A stretch of DNA of 64,000 nt from Sphingomonas hankookensis (GCF_028551275.1 NZ_CP117025.1:558001-622000), one strand, 5' to 3'; shown: positions 7,816 through 15,578, numbered from the stretch's first letter. Notes: generated from the letters alone by a model not told the origin. Translations and numbers: made by a program.

Positions 7816-8246
7816 TGCGACGGCTGGCGATGGTTGCGTTGCTGCTGCTGGCCGGCTGCGGCGGCGGCGATGCCGACCGGGCCGGACGGTTGCGCAGCGT
7901 CGGACCGAACCCCGATCTGGCCGCGCTGCTGCGGGTCGCTAATGTCGATGCCGGCCGCCGCGCGTTCGGACAGTGCGCGGCATGCCATACCATCGGCGCA
8001 GGCGGGCAGTCGCTCGCCGGTCCCAACCTCCACGCCATGATGGGCCGCGCCGTCGCGAGCAACCCGCGCTTCGGCTATACCCAGGCGCTGATCGACCATG
8101 GCGGACGCTGGAATGCGGCGCGGATGGACGCATGGCTCGCCGCACCGGCGGGGGTGGTGCCGGGCACGCGCATGGCCTTTGCCGGCGTGCGCGACCCGAT
8201 GGAGCGCGCCGATCTGATCGCCTATCTGCAGTCGGAGAGCCGGTAG
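7815..8246 (+). CDS. Lipoprotein cytochrome c, class I
   Basis: A 143-residue exported electron carrier. The signal peptide ends in lipobox LLAGC with Cys15, so it should be membrane-anchored by lipid. One haem c site CAACH (54-58) and an axial Met in GTRMAF (Met120) make it a mono-haem class I cytochrome c. Start ATG overlaps the stop of the SGNH-like gene by one base. The pairing with a hydrolase is unusual for a respiratory carrier and its redox partner is unknown. It is convergent with ribA, 34 bases away. Confidence 0.88.
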   Translation: MRRLAMVALLLLAGCGGGDADRAGRLRSVGPNPDLAALLRVANVDAGRRAFGQCAACHTIGAGGQSLAGPNLHAMMGRAVASNPRFGYTQALIDHGGRWNAARMDAWLAAPAGVVPGTRMAFAGVRDPMERADLIAYLQSESR

Positions 8247-8280
8247 CTACTCGCTCGCTGCCAGACGGGGGATCAGGTAG

Positions 8281-9342
8281 TTACAACTGATGCCCGGTCC
8301 GGTCGCGCTTGGTTGCCAGATAGCGTTCGTTGTGGGGGTTGGGGGGGAGATGGTGTGCAACCCGTTCGACCACGGTGATGCCGGTCGCCTCCAGCCCGGC
8401 GACCTTGGCCGGGTTGTTGGTCAGCAGGCGAATCTGCCGCTGGCCCAGTAACGACAGCATCCGCCCCGCCACCCCGAAATCGCGCGCGTCGATCGCGAAG
8501 CCCAGCCGGGTATTGGCGTCGACCGTGTCGAATCCCTGGTCCTGCAACGCATAGGCGCGCAGTTTGTTGACCAGTCCGATTCCGCGCCCTTCCTGCCGCA
8601 GATACAGCAGGATGCCCCAGTTCGCGTGCGATATGGCGTGGATCGCGGCGTGCAGCTGCGGCCCGCAATCGCATTTCAGGCTGCCCAGCACATCGCCGGT
8701 CAGGCATTCGCTGTGCAGCCGGACGAGCGGCGGGCGCCCGTCGGGCTGGCCGATGACCAGTGCGACATGCTCGCCCGCCGCATCGGGCGTGCGGAAGGCG
8801 ACGATCTCGCTCTGCTCGGCACCTGCCACCGGCAGCTTCGCCCGCGCGACGATGGCCAACCGGTTCGCATCCTCATGCGCGTCGATCGCCGCCGGAGTGA
8901 TCGTCACCTCGGCGCCCGTACCACCCGCAAAGAAGGCCGGCAGCAGCCCCGCGACTCGCGCCAGCCGCAGCGCGGCGGCGGCGGCAAGCGGGGCGGGCGA
9001 GTCGATCCCGCGAAACGGCCCCTTCATCGGCGTGGCGAGATCGAGCTGCGGATCGGCCAGCGCGGTCGCGGCGGCGAAATCGGTCCATGCCTCGCGCCGG
9101 ATCGACACCGGCTGGTCTGGCTCGGCCGCCGCGCGCTGGTTGACGATGCGCAGCGTTTCCGCCCGCCCGAACGACAACAGGATATGCGCCTGACCAACGG
9201 GGTCGAACCGCGCCAGCCGTTCGGCGTCCGCCGTCTCGATCGGCAACAGCGTCAGCGCCGTCTCGCCGGGCGCCGCGATCGCGATCGCCCAGCCGCGGCG
9301 AAGCGCATCGATCGCGCGGGCAACGTCGCGGGTTTCGCTCAA
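8281..9342 (-). CDS. ribA: GTP cyclohydrolase II
   Basis: First committed step of riboflavin synthesis: GTP to 2,5-diamino-6-ribosylamino-pyrimidinone phosphate. The C-terminal half carries the zinc cysteines in SECLTG..KCDCGPQL and the RQEGRGIGL catalytic loop. The N-terminal ~150 residues are not a recognisable DHBP synthase and look like a degenerate or different domain. No ATG or GTG fits: the best start is TTG at 9342, overlapping the TGA of xth (TTTGA), which implies translational coupling. Total length would be 353 residues. A slightly later start is possible. Confidence 0.88.
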   Translation of the reverse strand: MSETRDVARAIDALRRGWAIAIAAPGETALTLLPIETADAERLARFDPVGQAHILLSFGRAETLRIVNQRAAAEPDQPVSIRREAWTDFAAATALADPQLDLATPMKGPFRGIDSPAPLAAAAALRLARVAGLLPAFFAGGTGAEVTITPAAIDAHEDANRLAIVARAKLPVAGAEQSEIVAFRTPDAAGEHVALVIGQPDGRPPLVRLHSECLTGDVLGSLKCDCGPQLHAAIHAISHANWGILLYLRQEGRGIGLVNKLRAYALQDQGFDTVDANTRLGFAIDARDFGVAGRMLSLLGQRQIRLLTNNPAKVAGLEATGITVVERVAHHLPPNPHNERYLATKRDRTGHQL

Positions 9343-10133
9343 AATGCGAACTCGGTGACGATCGGGATATGGTCGCTGGGCTTCAGCCAGTTGCGGCAAT
9401 CCTCGTGGACGCGGTGCGCCGTCGCCTTGGCCGCCACGTCGCGGCTGGCCCACATATGGTCGAGTCGCCGCCCGCGATCCGACGCCGCCCAGTCCTTCGC
9501 GCGGTAGCTCCACCAGGTGAACAGCCGCTCGGGCGCCGGAATGAACTGCCGCCCCAGATCGACCCAGTCGTTCGCCGCCTGCAACCGGCCCAGCGCCTCG
9601 ACCTCGATCGGGGTATGGCTGACGACGTCGAGCAGCTGCTTGTGGCTCCACACGTCGCTTTCCAGTGGCGCGATGTTGAAGTCGCCGACCAGCAGCGTCG
9701 GGATGCCCGCCAGCCCCGCCGACCACGTCGTCATGCGTTCGATGAAGTCCAGCTTCTGCCCGAACTTCGGATTCACCTCGCGGTCGGGCACGTCGCCGCC
9801 CGCCGGGATGTAGACATTCTCGATCCTGAGCCCATTGGCCAGCCGCACGCCGATATGCCGCGCCTCGCCATTGGCCTGCCAGTCGAGCCGGTCATCCTCG
9901 GCCAGCGGCACCTTCGACACGACGGCGACCCCGTGGTGCATCCGCTGCCCGTTGATCGCGATATGGGTATAGCCCAGCCGCCGCAGCGGATCGTGCGGGA
10001 AATCCTGGTTCACCACCTTCGTCTCCTGCAGGCACAGCACGTCGGGCTGCGCCTCGCGCAGGAATTTTTCGACAATGTCCATGCGGAAGCGGACGGAATT
10101 GATGTTCCACGAAGCGACCGAAAGCGTGTCCAT
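9339..10133 (-). CDS. xth: Exodeoxyribonuclease III (AP endonuclease)
   Basis: Repairs abasic sites and 3'-blocked ends in DNA. The 264-residue product is a complete exonuclease-endonuclease-phosphatase domain: WNINSVRFR at 9-17, metal-binding Glu37 in LQETKV, GDFNIAP in the middle and the catalytic SDHIPI block at the C-terminus. ATG at 10133 matches the family N-terminus. It lies 54 bases downstream of the terminator hairpin of the candidate small RNA, so it needs its own promoter or read-through. It overlaps ribA by four bases. Confidence 0.93.
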   Translation of the reverse strand: MDTLSVASWNINSVRFRMDIVEKFLREAQPDVLCLQETKVVNQDFPHDPLRRLGYTHIAINGQRMHHGVAVVSKVPLAEDDRLDWQANGEARHIGVRLANGLRIENVYIPAGGDVPDREVNPKFGQKLDFIERMTTWSAGLAGIPTLLVGDFNIAPLESDVWSHKQLLDVVSHTPIEVEALGRLQAANDWVDLGRQFIPAPERLFTWWSYRAKDWAASDRGRRLDHMWASRDVAAKATAHRVHEDCRNWLKPSDHIPIVTEFAF

Positions 10134-10185
10134 GGCCACCGCCTGTATCGCCGCAAATGCGCTCGCGCCAGATGGCGGACGGCGC

Positions 10186-10226
10186 AAAAGGAAAGGCCCC
10201 CGCTCCGGGGGCATGGAGCGAGGGCC
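10186..10226 (-). terminator. Strong intrinsic terminator of the candidate small RNA
   Basis: On the minus strand GGCCCTCGCTCC (10226-10215) pairs with GGAGCGGGGGCC (10206-10195) through 12 pairs with one G-U. The loop is ATGCCCCC, and TTTCCTTTT (10194-10186) follows. There is no protein gene immediately upstream on this strand, which argues for a stand-alone transcript ending here. Confidence 0.8.
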
Positions 10227-10306
10227 GACCTAGCGTTGGTCACGCAGGCGGGCGTTGGAGACCCGGGCAACAGGGGGGAAAATCCCGGACGCGCCCCAAC
10301 GCCGCA
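10187..10306 (-). ncRNA. Candidate structured small RNA upstream of xth
   Basis: No reading frame explains this stretch, but the minus strand folds well. GGCGTTGGGG pairs with CTCCAACGCC (ten pairs, one G-U), enclosing TCCGGG/CCCGGG (six pairs, one U-G) with a loop holding TTTTCCCCCC. A linker follows, then a 12-pair terminator with T-tract. A promoter-like CTTGGC-N16-TATGAA (10340-10313) would start transcription near 10306, giving ~120 bases. The C-rich loops recall alphaproteobacterial small RNAs that target G-rich ribosome binding sites. Structure is seen; transcription, ends and function are inferred. I could not match it to 6S, SRP, RNase P or tmRNA. Confidence 0.45.
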
Positions 10307-10398
10307 GAAACGTTCATAGGGTCAGAAACCTGTCGCCAAGATGAACGTCATGCGTATTTTTTGGAATTTGGCCGTATTGGCTGGCTTTGAACCATGGT

Positions 10399-10511
10399 GC
10401 GGTACCGGCCCACTCCCCCACTCCCCCACTCCCCCACTCCCCCACTCCCCCACTCCGTCACCCGTCAGGATACTGCGCGGGTGGCGGGGCGGGGGAGCGG
10501 GCCGGTACCGC
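10399..10511. repeat. Element with 21-base terminal inverted repeats around an 8-base tandem array
   Basis: The ends are 21-base inverted repeats with one mismatch (10399-10419 and 10491-10511), beginning GCGGTACCGGCCC. Just inside the left end is a tandem array of CACTCCCC, about six copies at exact 8-base period (10411-10456). The element lies in the 400-base gene-free stretch between lolA and xth; the rest of that stretch holds the candidate small RNA and otherwise shows nothing recognisable. Copy-number variation between strains is likely. Confidence 0.75.
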
Positions 10512-10533
10512 CTCCACGTCAGTGGATCAGGCG

Positions 10534-11154
10534 TTAGCGGCGCACGCGGCGCGGTTCGTTGAAGCGGAAGGCATTGTCCGCGACCGGCAAGTTGAACTGC
10601 TGATTCGTCAGCCGCACCGTGGTCCGATTCGCCTGCGCGTCGAGCGCGACCCAGCCCTGCAGCATCAGCCCGGCGGGCGCGGATGGCTGTCGCGCGAAGA
10701 TCATCGTGATCCGGCCATATTCGGGGCGTTTCGGATCATAGGCCTCGACGCTGACGATTCGCGGATCGTTCGACGGCACGACCTTCGCGAATTTCGACGC
10801 ATCGCGTTCGGGGTTCAGCAGGATGCCGAGCGGCGAGTTGCCGATCGGCCAGCGCTGCTTCTGCCCGACCTGATAATCGAGGAAGTAGAGCGACTTGCCA
10901 TCCGACACGAGCAGGATCGGCACGCCCTTCTCATATTGGAAGCGGATCTTGCCCGGCTTCTTCAGCGTCAGCTTGCCGGTCAGCACCCGGCCGTTGCGGT
11001 CGGTCTGCGAAAAATCCGCGGTCATCGTCTGCGTCGCCGCCAGATGCCGCTGGACCGAGGCAAGGTCGTTCTGCGGTGCCTGCGCATGCAGGGCAACGGG
11101 GGCGGCAAGGGCGAACGCGAGCGCGAGCGGGCGAATGGGGCGTCTCCAGATCAT
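10534..11154 (-). CDS. lolA: Outer-membrane lipoprotein carrier protein LolA
   Basis: Periplasmic chaperone that ferries lipoproteins from the LolCDE complex to the outer membrane. The 206-residue precursor has a signal peptide ending ALHAQA. The mature part shows the LolA pattern: MTADFSQTDRNGR, LTLKKPGKIRFQYE, then DGKSLYFLD and GNSPLGILL. ATG at 11154 begins the signal peptide; codons upstream to 11178 add no recognisable sequence. It has the usual length for the family. A type B repeat lies upstream, so it probably has its own promoter in 11155-11229. Confidence 0.9.
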   Translation of the reverse strand: MIWRRPIRPLALAFALAAPVALHAQAPQNDLASVQRHLAATQTMTADFSQTDRNGRVLTGKLTLKKPGKIRFQYEKGVPILLVSDGKSLYFLDYQVGQKQRWPIGNSPLGILLNPERDASKFAKVVPSNDPRIVSVEAYDPKRPEYGRITMIFARQPSAPAGLMLQGWVALDAQANRTTVRLTNQQFNLPVADNAFRFNEPRRVRR

Positions 11155-11229
11155 GGGGCAGGGGTAGGATCGGCGCATTGAACGCGGCGTGAACCCATGG
11201 GTTGCGCGGTCGTGGCCATACTGAATCGC

Positions 11230-11311
11230 GTACCCCCGCGCAGGCGGGGGTCCAGAGCCAACAACGCAGCGCGGCGCGTGGAACCCTGGACCCCCGCCTG
11301 CGCGGGGGTAC
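11230..11311. repeat. Palindromic intergenic repeat (type B, copy 2)
   Basis: It has the same arms as at 4344: GTACCCCCGCGCAGGCGGGG facing its complement, here only ~35 bases apart. It lies between the ends of glpX and the start of lolA, both on the minus strand, and could serve as the glpX 3' hairpin. Confidence 0.75.
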
Positions 11312-11334
11312 GGTGGTTGCTTTGCAGCCGCCCC

Positions 11335-12294
11335 TTACAGCCGGTGTTCGCCCTTCACCCAGCGCACCGTGCCCGAGCTGGCGCGCATCACGACGCTCTC
11401 GGTCGTCATCTTGCCCGGCATCCGCTTGACGCCGGCGAGCAGCGACCCGTCGGTCACGCCGGTCGCGGCAAAAATGCAGTCGCCGCGCGCCAGTTCGGTC
11501 AGGTCGTACTGCTTGTCGAGGTCGGTCACGCCCCACTTCGCCGCGCGGGCGCGTTCGTCGTCGTTGCGGAACACCAGCCGCCCCTTGAACTGCCCGCCGG
11601 TGCAGCGCAGCGCGGCGGCGGCCAGCACGCCCTCCGGCGCGCCGCCCTGGCCCATATAGAGGTCGATGGTGGTGTCGGGGTCGCTGGTCGCGATCACGCC
11701 GGCCACGTCGCCGTCGCCGATCAGCATCACGCCGCAGCCGACCGCGCGCAGTTCGGCGATCATCGCTTCGTGGCGCGGACGGTTGAGGACGCAGACGATG
11801 ATGTCGTGCGGATCGACGCCCTTGGCCTTCGCCACCGCCTTCACATTTTCGGTCGGCGACTTGTCGAGGTCGATGATCCCGGCGGGATAGCCCGGACCGC
11901 AGGCGATCTTGTCCATATAGACGTCGGGGGCGTTGAGCAGGCCGCCCTTTTCGGCGATCGCCAGCACGGCCAGGCTGTTCGGGCCGGCGGTGGCGCAGAT
12001 CGTGGTGCCCTCCAGCGGATCGAGTGCGATGTCGATCTCCGGGCCTTTGCCCAGGCCCACCTTCTCGCCGATGAACAGCATCGGTGCCTCGTCGCGCTCG
12101 CCCTCGCCGATGACGACGGTGCCGTCCATGTAAAGTTCGTTCAGCGCGGCGCGCATCGCTTCGACCGCGGCGGCGTCGGCCGCCTTTTCGTCGCCCCGCC
12201 CGACCAGCGTCGACGCGGCGATCGCCGCCGCTTCGGTGACGCGCACCATTTCGAGGACGAGCACGCGATCGAGGGTGTTGCTGACAGGCTGCAT
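11335..12294 (-). CDS. glpX: Fructose-1,6-bisphosphatase, class II
   Basis: Gluconeogenic hydrolysis of fructose-1,6-bisphosphate to fructose-6-phosphate. The 319-residue protein shows the GlpX metal and phosphate motifs: GEGERDEAPM from residue 63 and DPLEGTT at 92-98, followed by GGAPEGVLAAAALRC near residue 215. Length is normal for the family. ATG at 12294 is the natural start. Upstream lies a direct repeat of CGTTTAA that may be part of its control region. In alphaproteobacteria this enzyme can also act on sedoheptulose-1,7-bisphosphate; that cannot be decided here. Confidence 0.93.
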   Translation of the reverse strand: MQPVSNTLDRVLVLEMVRVTEAAAIAASTLVGRGDEKAADAAAVEAMRAALNELYMDGTVVIGEGERDEAPMLFIGEKVGLGKGPEIDIALDPLEGTTICATAGPNSLAVLAIAEKGGLLNAPDVYMDKIACGPGYPAGIIDLDKSPTENVKAVAKAKGVDPHDIIVCVLNRPRHEAMIAELRAVGCGVMLIGDGDVAGVIATSDPDTTIDLYMGQGGAPEGVLAAAALRCTGGQFKGRLVFRNDDERARAAKWGVTDLDKQYDLTELARGDCIFAATGVTDGSLLAGVKRMPGKMTTESVVMRASSGTVRWVKGEHRL

Positions 12295-12313
12295 TGGACG
12301 AAGCTCCCGGCCG

Positions 12314-12329
12314 TTAAACGGATTAAACG
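12314..12329 (-). promoter_or_regulatory. Direct repeat CGTTTAA-N2-CGTTTAA upstream of glpX
   Basis: Two copies of CGTTTAA (minus strand) separated by TC lie 20 to 35 bases before the glpX start. They stand out as AT-rich in a GC-rich setting. The two copies are 9 bases apart, close to one helical turn, as for a dimeric or repeat-binding regulator. No known consensus fits exactly. Confidence 0.25.
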
Positions 12330-12406
12330 CGGCGATAGGCGACCTGCCCTTGTCGGGCAAGGGATGTTGTGGATAACCTTGTGTATCGGCGACGAAAGGC
12401 ACGGGC

Positions 12407-12766
12407 ATGACGGCGTGGGCGATGCTTCTGGCGATGGCGCAGGATGGCGGAGCCGCCGCCGCGATGATGGCGCGGGCGCGCAGCATGACCCAGGTCGTCC
12501 AGCCCTGTCGCATCGACGCCGATCCGGACGAGATCGTGGTGTGCGCCGCGCGGACCGCCGACCGGTTCCGCGTTCCGCTGGTCACCCCTCCGGCAGAAGG
12601 CGATCCCAAGGCGGTCGACGCGCTGGGCGAGCGGGAGCGCCTGCTCGCCGTGCCGCAACCGGCCTGCGGAACCGCGGCGTTCCTGCAAGGGTGTGGCTTT
12701 GTCGGGGTGACCGCCTCGACCCGCAGGGGCGGCAGCATCGGCCGTGCGCGACCGCTGGCGCGGTAG
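12407..12766 (+). CDS. Small exported protein of unknown function
   Basis: 119 residues with a short hydrophobic, Ala/Met-rich N-terminus that may be a signal or anchor. The block CRIDADPDEIVVCAARTADRF is followed by RVPLV and a second cysteine-containing region QPACGTAAFLQGCG, giving four cysteines that could form disulfides. Proteins with a DEIVVC..R..RYRxP theme are frequent in sphingomonads, but I know of no function. ATG at 12407 has GAAAGG about eight bases upstream. A second small exported protein follows 42 bases later. Confidence 0.65.
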   Translation: MTAWAMLLAMAQDGGAAAAMMARARSMTQVVQPCRIDADPDEIVVCAARTADRFRVPLVTPPAEGDPKAVDALGERERLLAVPQPACGTAAFLQGCGFVGVTASTRRGGSIGRARPLAR

Positions 12767-12808
12767 CAACCAAAGTTTCGCCAAGACGTTCGGAACGAAC
12801 GATCTTTG

Positions 12809-13087
12809 ATGGGGGCGTCGATGTTGCTATCCGTGCTGCTTATGATGGCGCAGGCGGCGCCAACACCGACCAAGCTCGGCGTCGCCGATCCGGTCAACTG
12901 CATCGTGACGCCCCGGGCACTGGGCTGTCCGGATCGCAAGAACGACCGCTATCGCCTCGACGACGACACGCCCGAATTCGACCACAAGGCCGACGGCCTG
13001 CGGCAGGGAACGCCGCGTTGCGGACTGATGGGGATGCCGGTGTGCCCCAGCAACGGGCGTCCGATCCTGACCAGTCGCCCGCAGTAA
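12809..13087 (+). CDS. Small exported protein of unknown function
   Basis: About 92 residues with an N-terminal hydrophobic stretch ending AQAAPTP, likely a cleaved signal peptide. Four cysteines occur in NCIVTPRALGCP, PRCGLMG and PVCPSNG, again suggesting disulfide bonds. A DRYRLDDDTPEFD segment echoes the DRFRVPLV segment of the preceding gene, so the two may be distant relatives. ATG at 12809 is listed; an ATG at 12821 is also possible and has GGGGGC about three bases upstream. It is convergent with the YciE-like gene. Confidence 0.65.
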   Translation: MGASMLLSVLLMMAQAAPTPTKLGVADPVNCIVTPRALGCPDRKNDRYRLDDDTPEFDHKADGLRQGTPRCGLMGMPVCPSNGRPILTSRPQ

Positions 13088-13089
13088 CC

Positions 13090-13111
13090 GGGGCGGCCTC
13101 GCGACCGCCCC
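13090..13111. terminator. GC hairpin between convergent genes
   Basis: GGGGCGG (13090-13096) pairs with CCGCCCC (13105-13111) around eight bases. It sits between the 3' ends of a plus-strand gene (13087) and a minus-strand gene (13119) and could act on both strands. No T-tract follows on either side, so efficiency is uncertain. Confidence 0.45.
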
Positions 13112-13118
13112 GCCCACC

Positions 13119-13634
13119 TCATGCCTCGGCCAGTTCGGCCTGCGCATTGACCTTGTGCTCGGCCATGGTCGTCAGCTTCTCGTCGGTGGCACGTTCCTCG
13201 GCCAGCGTTTCGGCGAGCAGCGCGGCGATATCCTCGCGGCCCAGCTGCCGAGCCCAGGCGATCAGCGTGCCGTAGCGGGTGATCTCATAATGCTCGACCG
13301 CCTGTGCCGAGGCGATCAGCGCGGCGTCCAGCACCTTCTTGTCGCCGATTTCACCGGCAACCTCGTTCGCTTCCTTGATGATGCCGTCGATGGCGGGGCA
13401 GCTGACCGCCTTCTTGGTCGCGCCGTGCAGCTGGAATATCTGCTCCAGCCGGCGGATCTGCCCTTCGGTTTCGGCCAGATGGCGTTCGAACCCGGCCTTC
13501 AATTCGGGGTCGGTCGCCTTGGCCGCCATCTTGGGCAATGCCTTCAGAATCTGGTTCTCGGCATAATAGACATCCTGCAGCTGATGGACGAACAGATCGT
13601 CGAGCGTCGCAATATCCTTGGAAAACAATCCCAT
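13119..13634 (-). CDS. YciE/YciF-type ferritin-like protein (DUF892)
   Basis: A 171-residue all-helical cytosolic protein of the DUF892 ferroxidase-like family, often induced under osmotic, oxidative or stationary-phase stress. The family N-terminus is clear (DLFVHQLQDVYYAENQILKALP). Carboxylate and His ligands of the four-helix bundle appear as FERHLAETEGQ and AVEHYEITRYGTL. Start ATG at 13634 has AAGGAT about six bases upstream. It is a single gene, 71 bases from hisN on the same strand. Iron binding is inferred from the family. Confidence 0.88.
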   Translation of the reverse strand: MGLFSKDIATLDDLFVHQLQDVYYAENQILKALPKMAAKATDPELKAGFERHLAETEGQIRRLEQIFQLHGATKKAVSCPAIDGIIKEANEVAGEIGDKKVLDAALIASAQAVEHYEITRYGTLIAWARQLGREDIAALLAETLAEERATDEKLTTMAEHKVNAQAELAEA

Positions 13635-13705
13635 GACGTGATCCTTCGCAAAGGGGGGCGTGCCGTCCCAACGATGCGGCGCGCGCCCGGTTGCGAAGAA
13701 AATCG

Positions 13706-14488
13706 TCAGTGGCCGCGACAGCCGAGCAGGTCGACGACATCCTCCAGCCGCGCGGCGTCGCCCAGTGCAATGACCTCACCGATGCTGCCGGCATGGAGCG
13801 GATCGCCCGACCAGTCGCTCATCGTGCCGCCCGCGCCCTCGACGACCGGCACCAGCGCGGCGAAGTCGTGCAGCTTCAGCCCCGCCTCCACCACCAGGTC
13901 GATATGGCCGGACGCCAGCGTGCCATAGGAATAGCAATCGCCGCCGAGCACGGTCGATCGGACCTTGGCCTCGACATGTTCGAACCCGTGGAGCTGCCCG
14001 TCGTCGAACAGCGCCGGGCTGGTGGTCGCCAGCAGCGCATCCGCAAGATCGCGACAGCGACGGGTTCGGGCCGGTTGCCCGTTGAAGGTCGTGCCGCGCC
14101 CGACCGCGCCGACCCAGCGTTCGCCGATGATCGGCTGATCGATCACGCCCAGTACCGGCCAGCCGTCCTCGACCAGCGCGATCAGCGTGCCGAAGATTGG
14201 CCGCCCGGCGATGAACGATCGCGTGCCGTCGATCGGGTCGAGCACCCATACGCGCCCGCTGGTCCCCTCCGACACGCCATATTCCTCGCCCTGGATGCCG
14301 TCCGAGGGGCGTTCGCGCTCGATGATCGCACGCATCGCCGCCTCCGCTTCGCGATCGGCCAGCGTCACCGGCGAGGCATCGTCCTTGATCTCCAGCCCGT
14401 AATTGCTGCGGAATCGCGGGCGGATCGCGGCGCCGGCGGCGTCGGCCAGCTGGGCGGCAAGGGTCAGGTCGGCGGCGGTGACGGGCAT
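13706..14488 (-). CDS. hisN: Histidinol-phosphatase of the inositol-monophosphatase family
   Basis: Lithium-sensitive Mg-dependent sugar/alcohol phosphatase; in alphaproteobacteria this branch supplies the histidinol-phosphatase step of histidine synthesis. Metal-binding motifs are GEE at residues 67-69, DPIDGT at 84-89 and KLHDFAALVP near 208-217, in the correct order. The 260-residue length is normal. ATG at 14488 fits the family start. The symbol rests on similarity to HisN-type sequences; another IMPase substrate cannot be excluded. Confidence 0.82.
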   Translation of the reverse strand: MPVTAADLTLAAQLADAAGAAIRPRFRSNYGLEIKDDASPVTLADREAEAAMRAIIERERPSDGIQGEEYGVSEGTSGRVWVLDPIDGTRSFIAGRPIFGTLIALVEDGWPVLGVIDQPIIGERWVGAVGRGTTFNGQPARTRRCRDLADALLATTSPALFDDGQLHGFEHVEAKVRSTVLGGDCYSYGTLASGHIDLVVEAGLKLHDFAALVPVVEGAGGTMSDWSGDPLHAGSIGEVIALGDAARLEDVVDLLGCRGH

Positions 14489-14585
14489 GGCGGGCCTTTG
14501 CGTTGGGAACCCCCAGATAGGCGGTGACGCCGACAAAGCGCAAACGATGCTCGCGGTTGTCGCAAATGCCTGTCACATCACGTGC

Positions 14586-15578
14586 ATGATCGCTCTCACC
14601 CTGCTCGCCGCCGCCGCCCAGCCGCAACTGCGCATCGTCGCCGAACCGCCCGCCTCGGTCGCGGCGGCGGAAGGCGGCGTGACGGTGTTCGTCCTGAACG
14701 AAGGGGCGAGCGAGGCAGACGCCACGCCGGCGCCGATGGAGGTCGTCACCGCCGATCAGGTGCCGCTCAGGATCGTGCCGGTCGACACCGCCCCCGCCCG
14801 GGTCGCGCCGGGCGGCTTCCGCGCGATCCGCTACCGCATTGCCCCGGTGGCGGTCGCGGCGACTTCGGCACCGGCCTCGCCAAAGGGCGAAACGGTGGTC
14901 GCGACCGCGAGCGGTCAGGCGTCGGGCCTGCTCGCCCGGTTCGAACCGCACCAACCGATCTATGGTGCGTTCGGGCTGGGGTCGGACGGCGCCAAGCTGC
15001 AACTGAGCCTCGCCTTCCGCCCGTTCGACGGTGCCGGCGCGCTGGACGGGGTGCGGCTGGCGTGGACGCAGACGATGTTCTGGGCCATCGACCGGTCGTC
15101 GGGGCCGTTCCGATCGACCAACTACAGCCCCGAAGTCTATTATCAGCGGCAGATCGACGACCGGATCGTCGCCGCGGCGGGCTATGCGCATGATTCGAAC
15201 GGGCGCGATGCCGGGTCGATCGACGTGAACCGGATCTTCGCTTCGGCCAGCTATGTCCTGCCGCTGGGCGACGACTGGCGGGTCGAGGCGACGCCCAGGG
15301 CATGGACCTATGTCGGCACCGGCTATCGCGATCTCGACCGTTATTGGGGCAACTGGTCGCTGGGTGGCGCGATCGGACAGGTCGACGGGCTGCGCATCGC
15401 CGCCACGCTGCGCAATCCGCTGGGCAGCCGCCGCGCGGGCGAGCTGTTCCTGTCCTTTCCCGTCGGGCGCACCGGTCTGTACGTTTTCGGACAGGCCTTT
15501 GCCGGTTATGGCGAGGCGATCGACGATTACGCCCTGCGCTCGTCCAGCGCGCGGCTGGGAGTCGCCTTCACCCGCTGA
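14586..15578 (+). CDS. pldA: Outer-membrane phospholipase A (OMPLA-like)
   Basis: Outer-membrane beta-barrel that hydrolyses misplaced phospholipids and so helps keep lipid asymmetry. The catalytic block AHDSNGRD puts His202, Ser204 and Asn205 in the family's HxSNG pattern. The following strands (SYVLPLGDDWRVEATPRAW, TLRNPLGSRRAGELFLSF) look like amphipathic beta strands, and the protein ends in an aromatic-poor SARLGVAFTR strand. The first ~110 residues after a short signal form an extra, probably periplasmic, domain. ATG at 14586 begins the signal. It is divergent from hisN. Confidence 0.8.
   Translation: MIALTLLAAAAQPQLRIVAEPPASVAAAEGGVTVFVLNEGASEADATPAPMEVVTADQVPLRIVPVDTAPARVAPGGFRAIRYRIAPVAVAATSAPASPKGETVVATASGQASGLLARFEPHQPIYGAFGLGSDGAKLQLSLAFRPFDGAGALDGVRLAWTQTMFWAIDRSSGPFRSTNYSPEVYYQRQIDDRIVAAAGYAHDSNGRDAGSIDVNRIFASASYVLPLGDDWRVEATPRAWTYVGTGYRDLDRYWGNWSLGGAIGQVDGLRIAATLRNPLGSRRAGELFLSFPVGRTGLYVFGQAFAGYGEAIDDYALRSSSARLGVAFTR

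Noticed and set aside
10187..10306. Identification of the small RNA as 6S, SRP, RNase P or tmRNA
   Set aside because: None of the hallmark sequences of those RNAs is visible and the length and neighbours do not fit; it is kept as an unnamed candidate.
10411..10456. Possible CRISPR array
   Set aside because: The unit is only 8 bases with no spacers; it is a simple tandem repeat and there are no cas genes.
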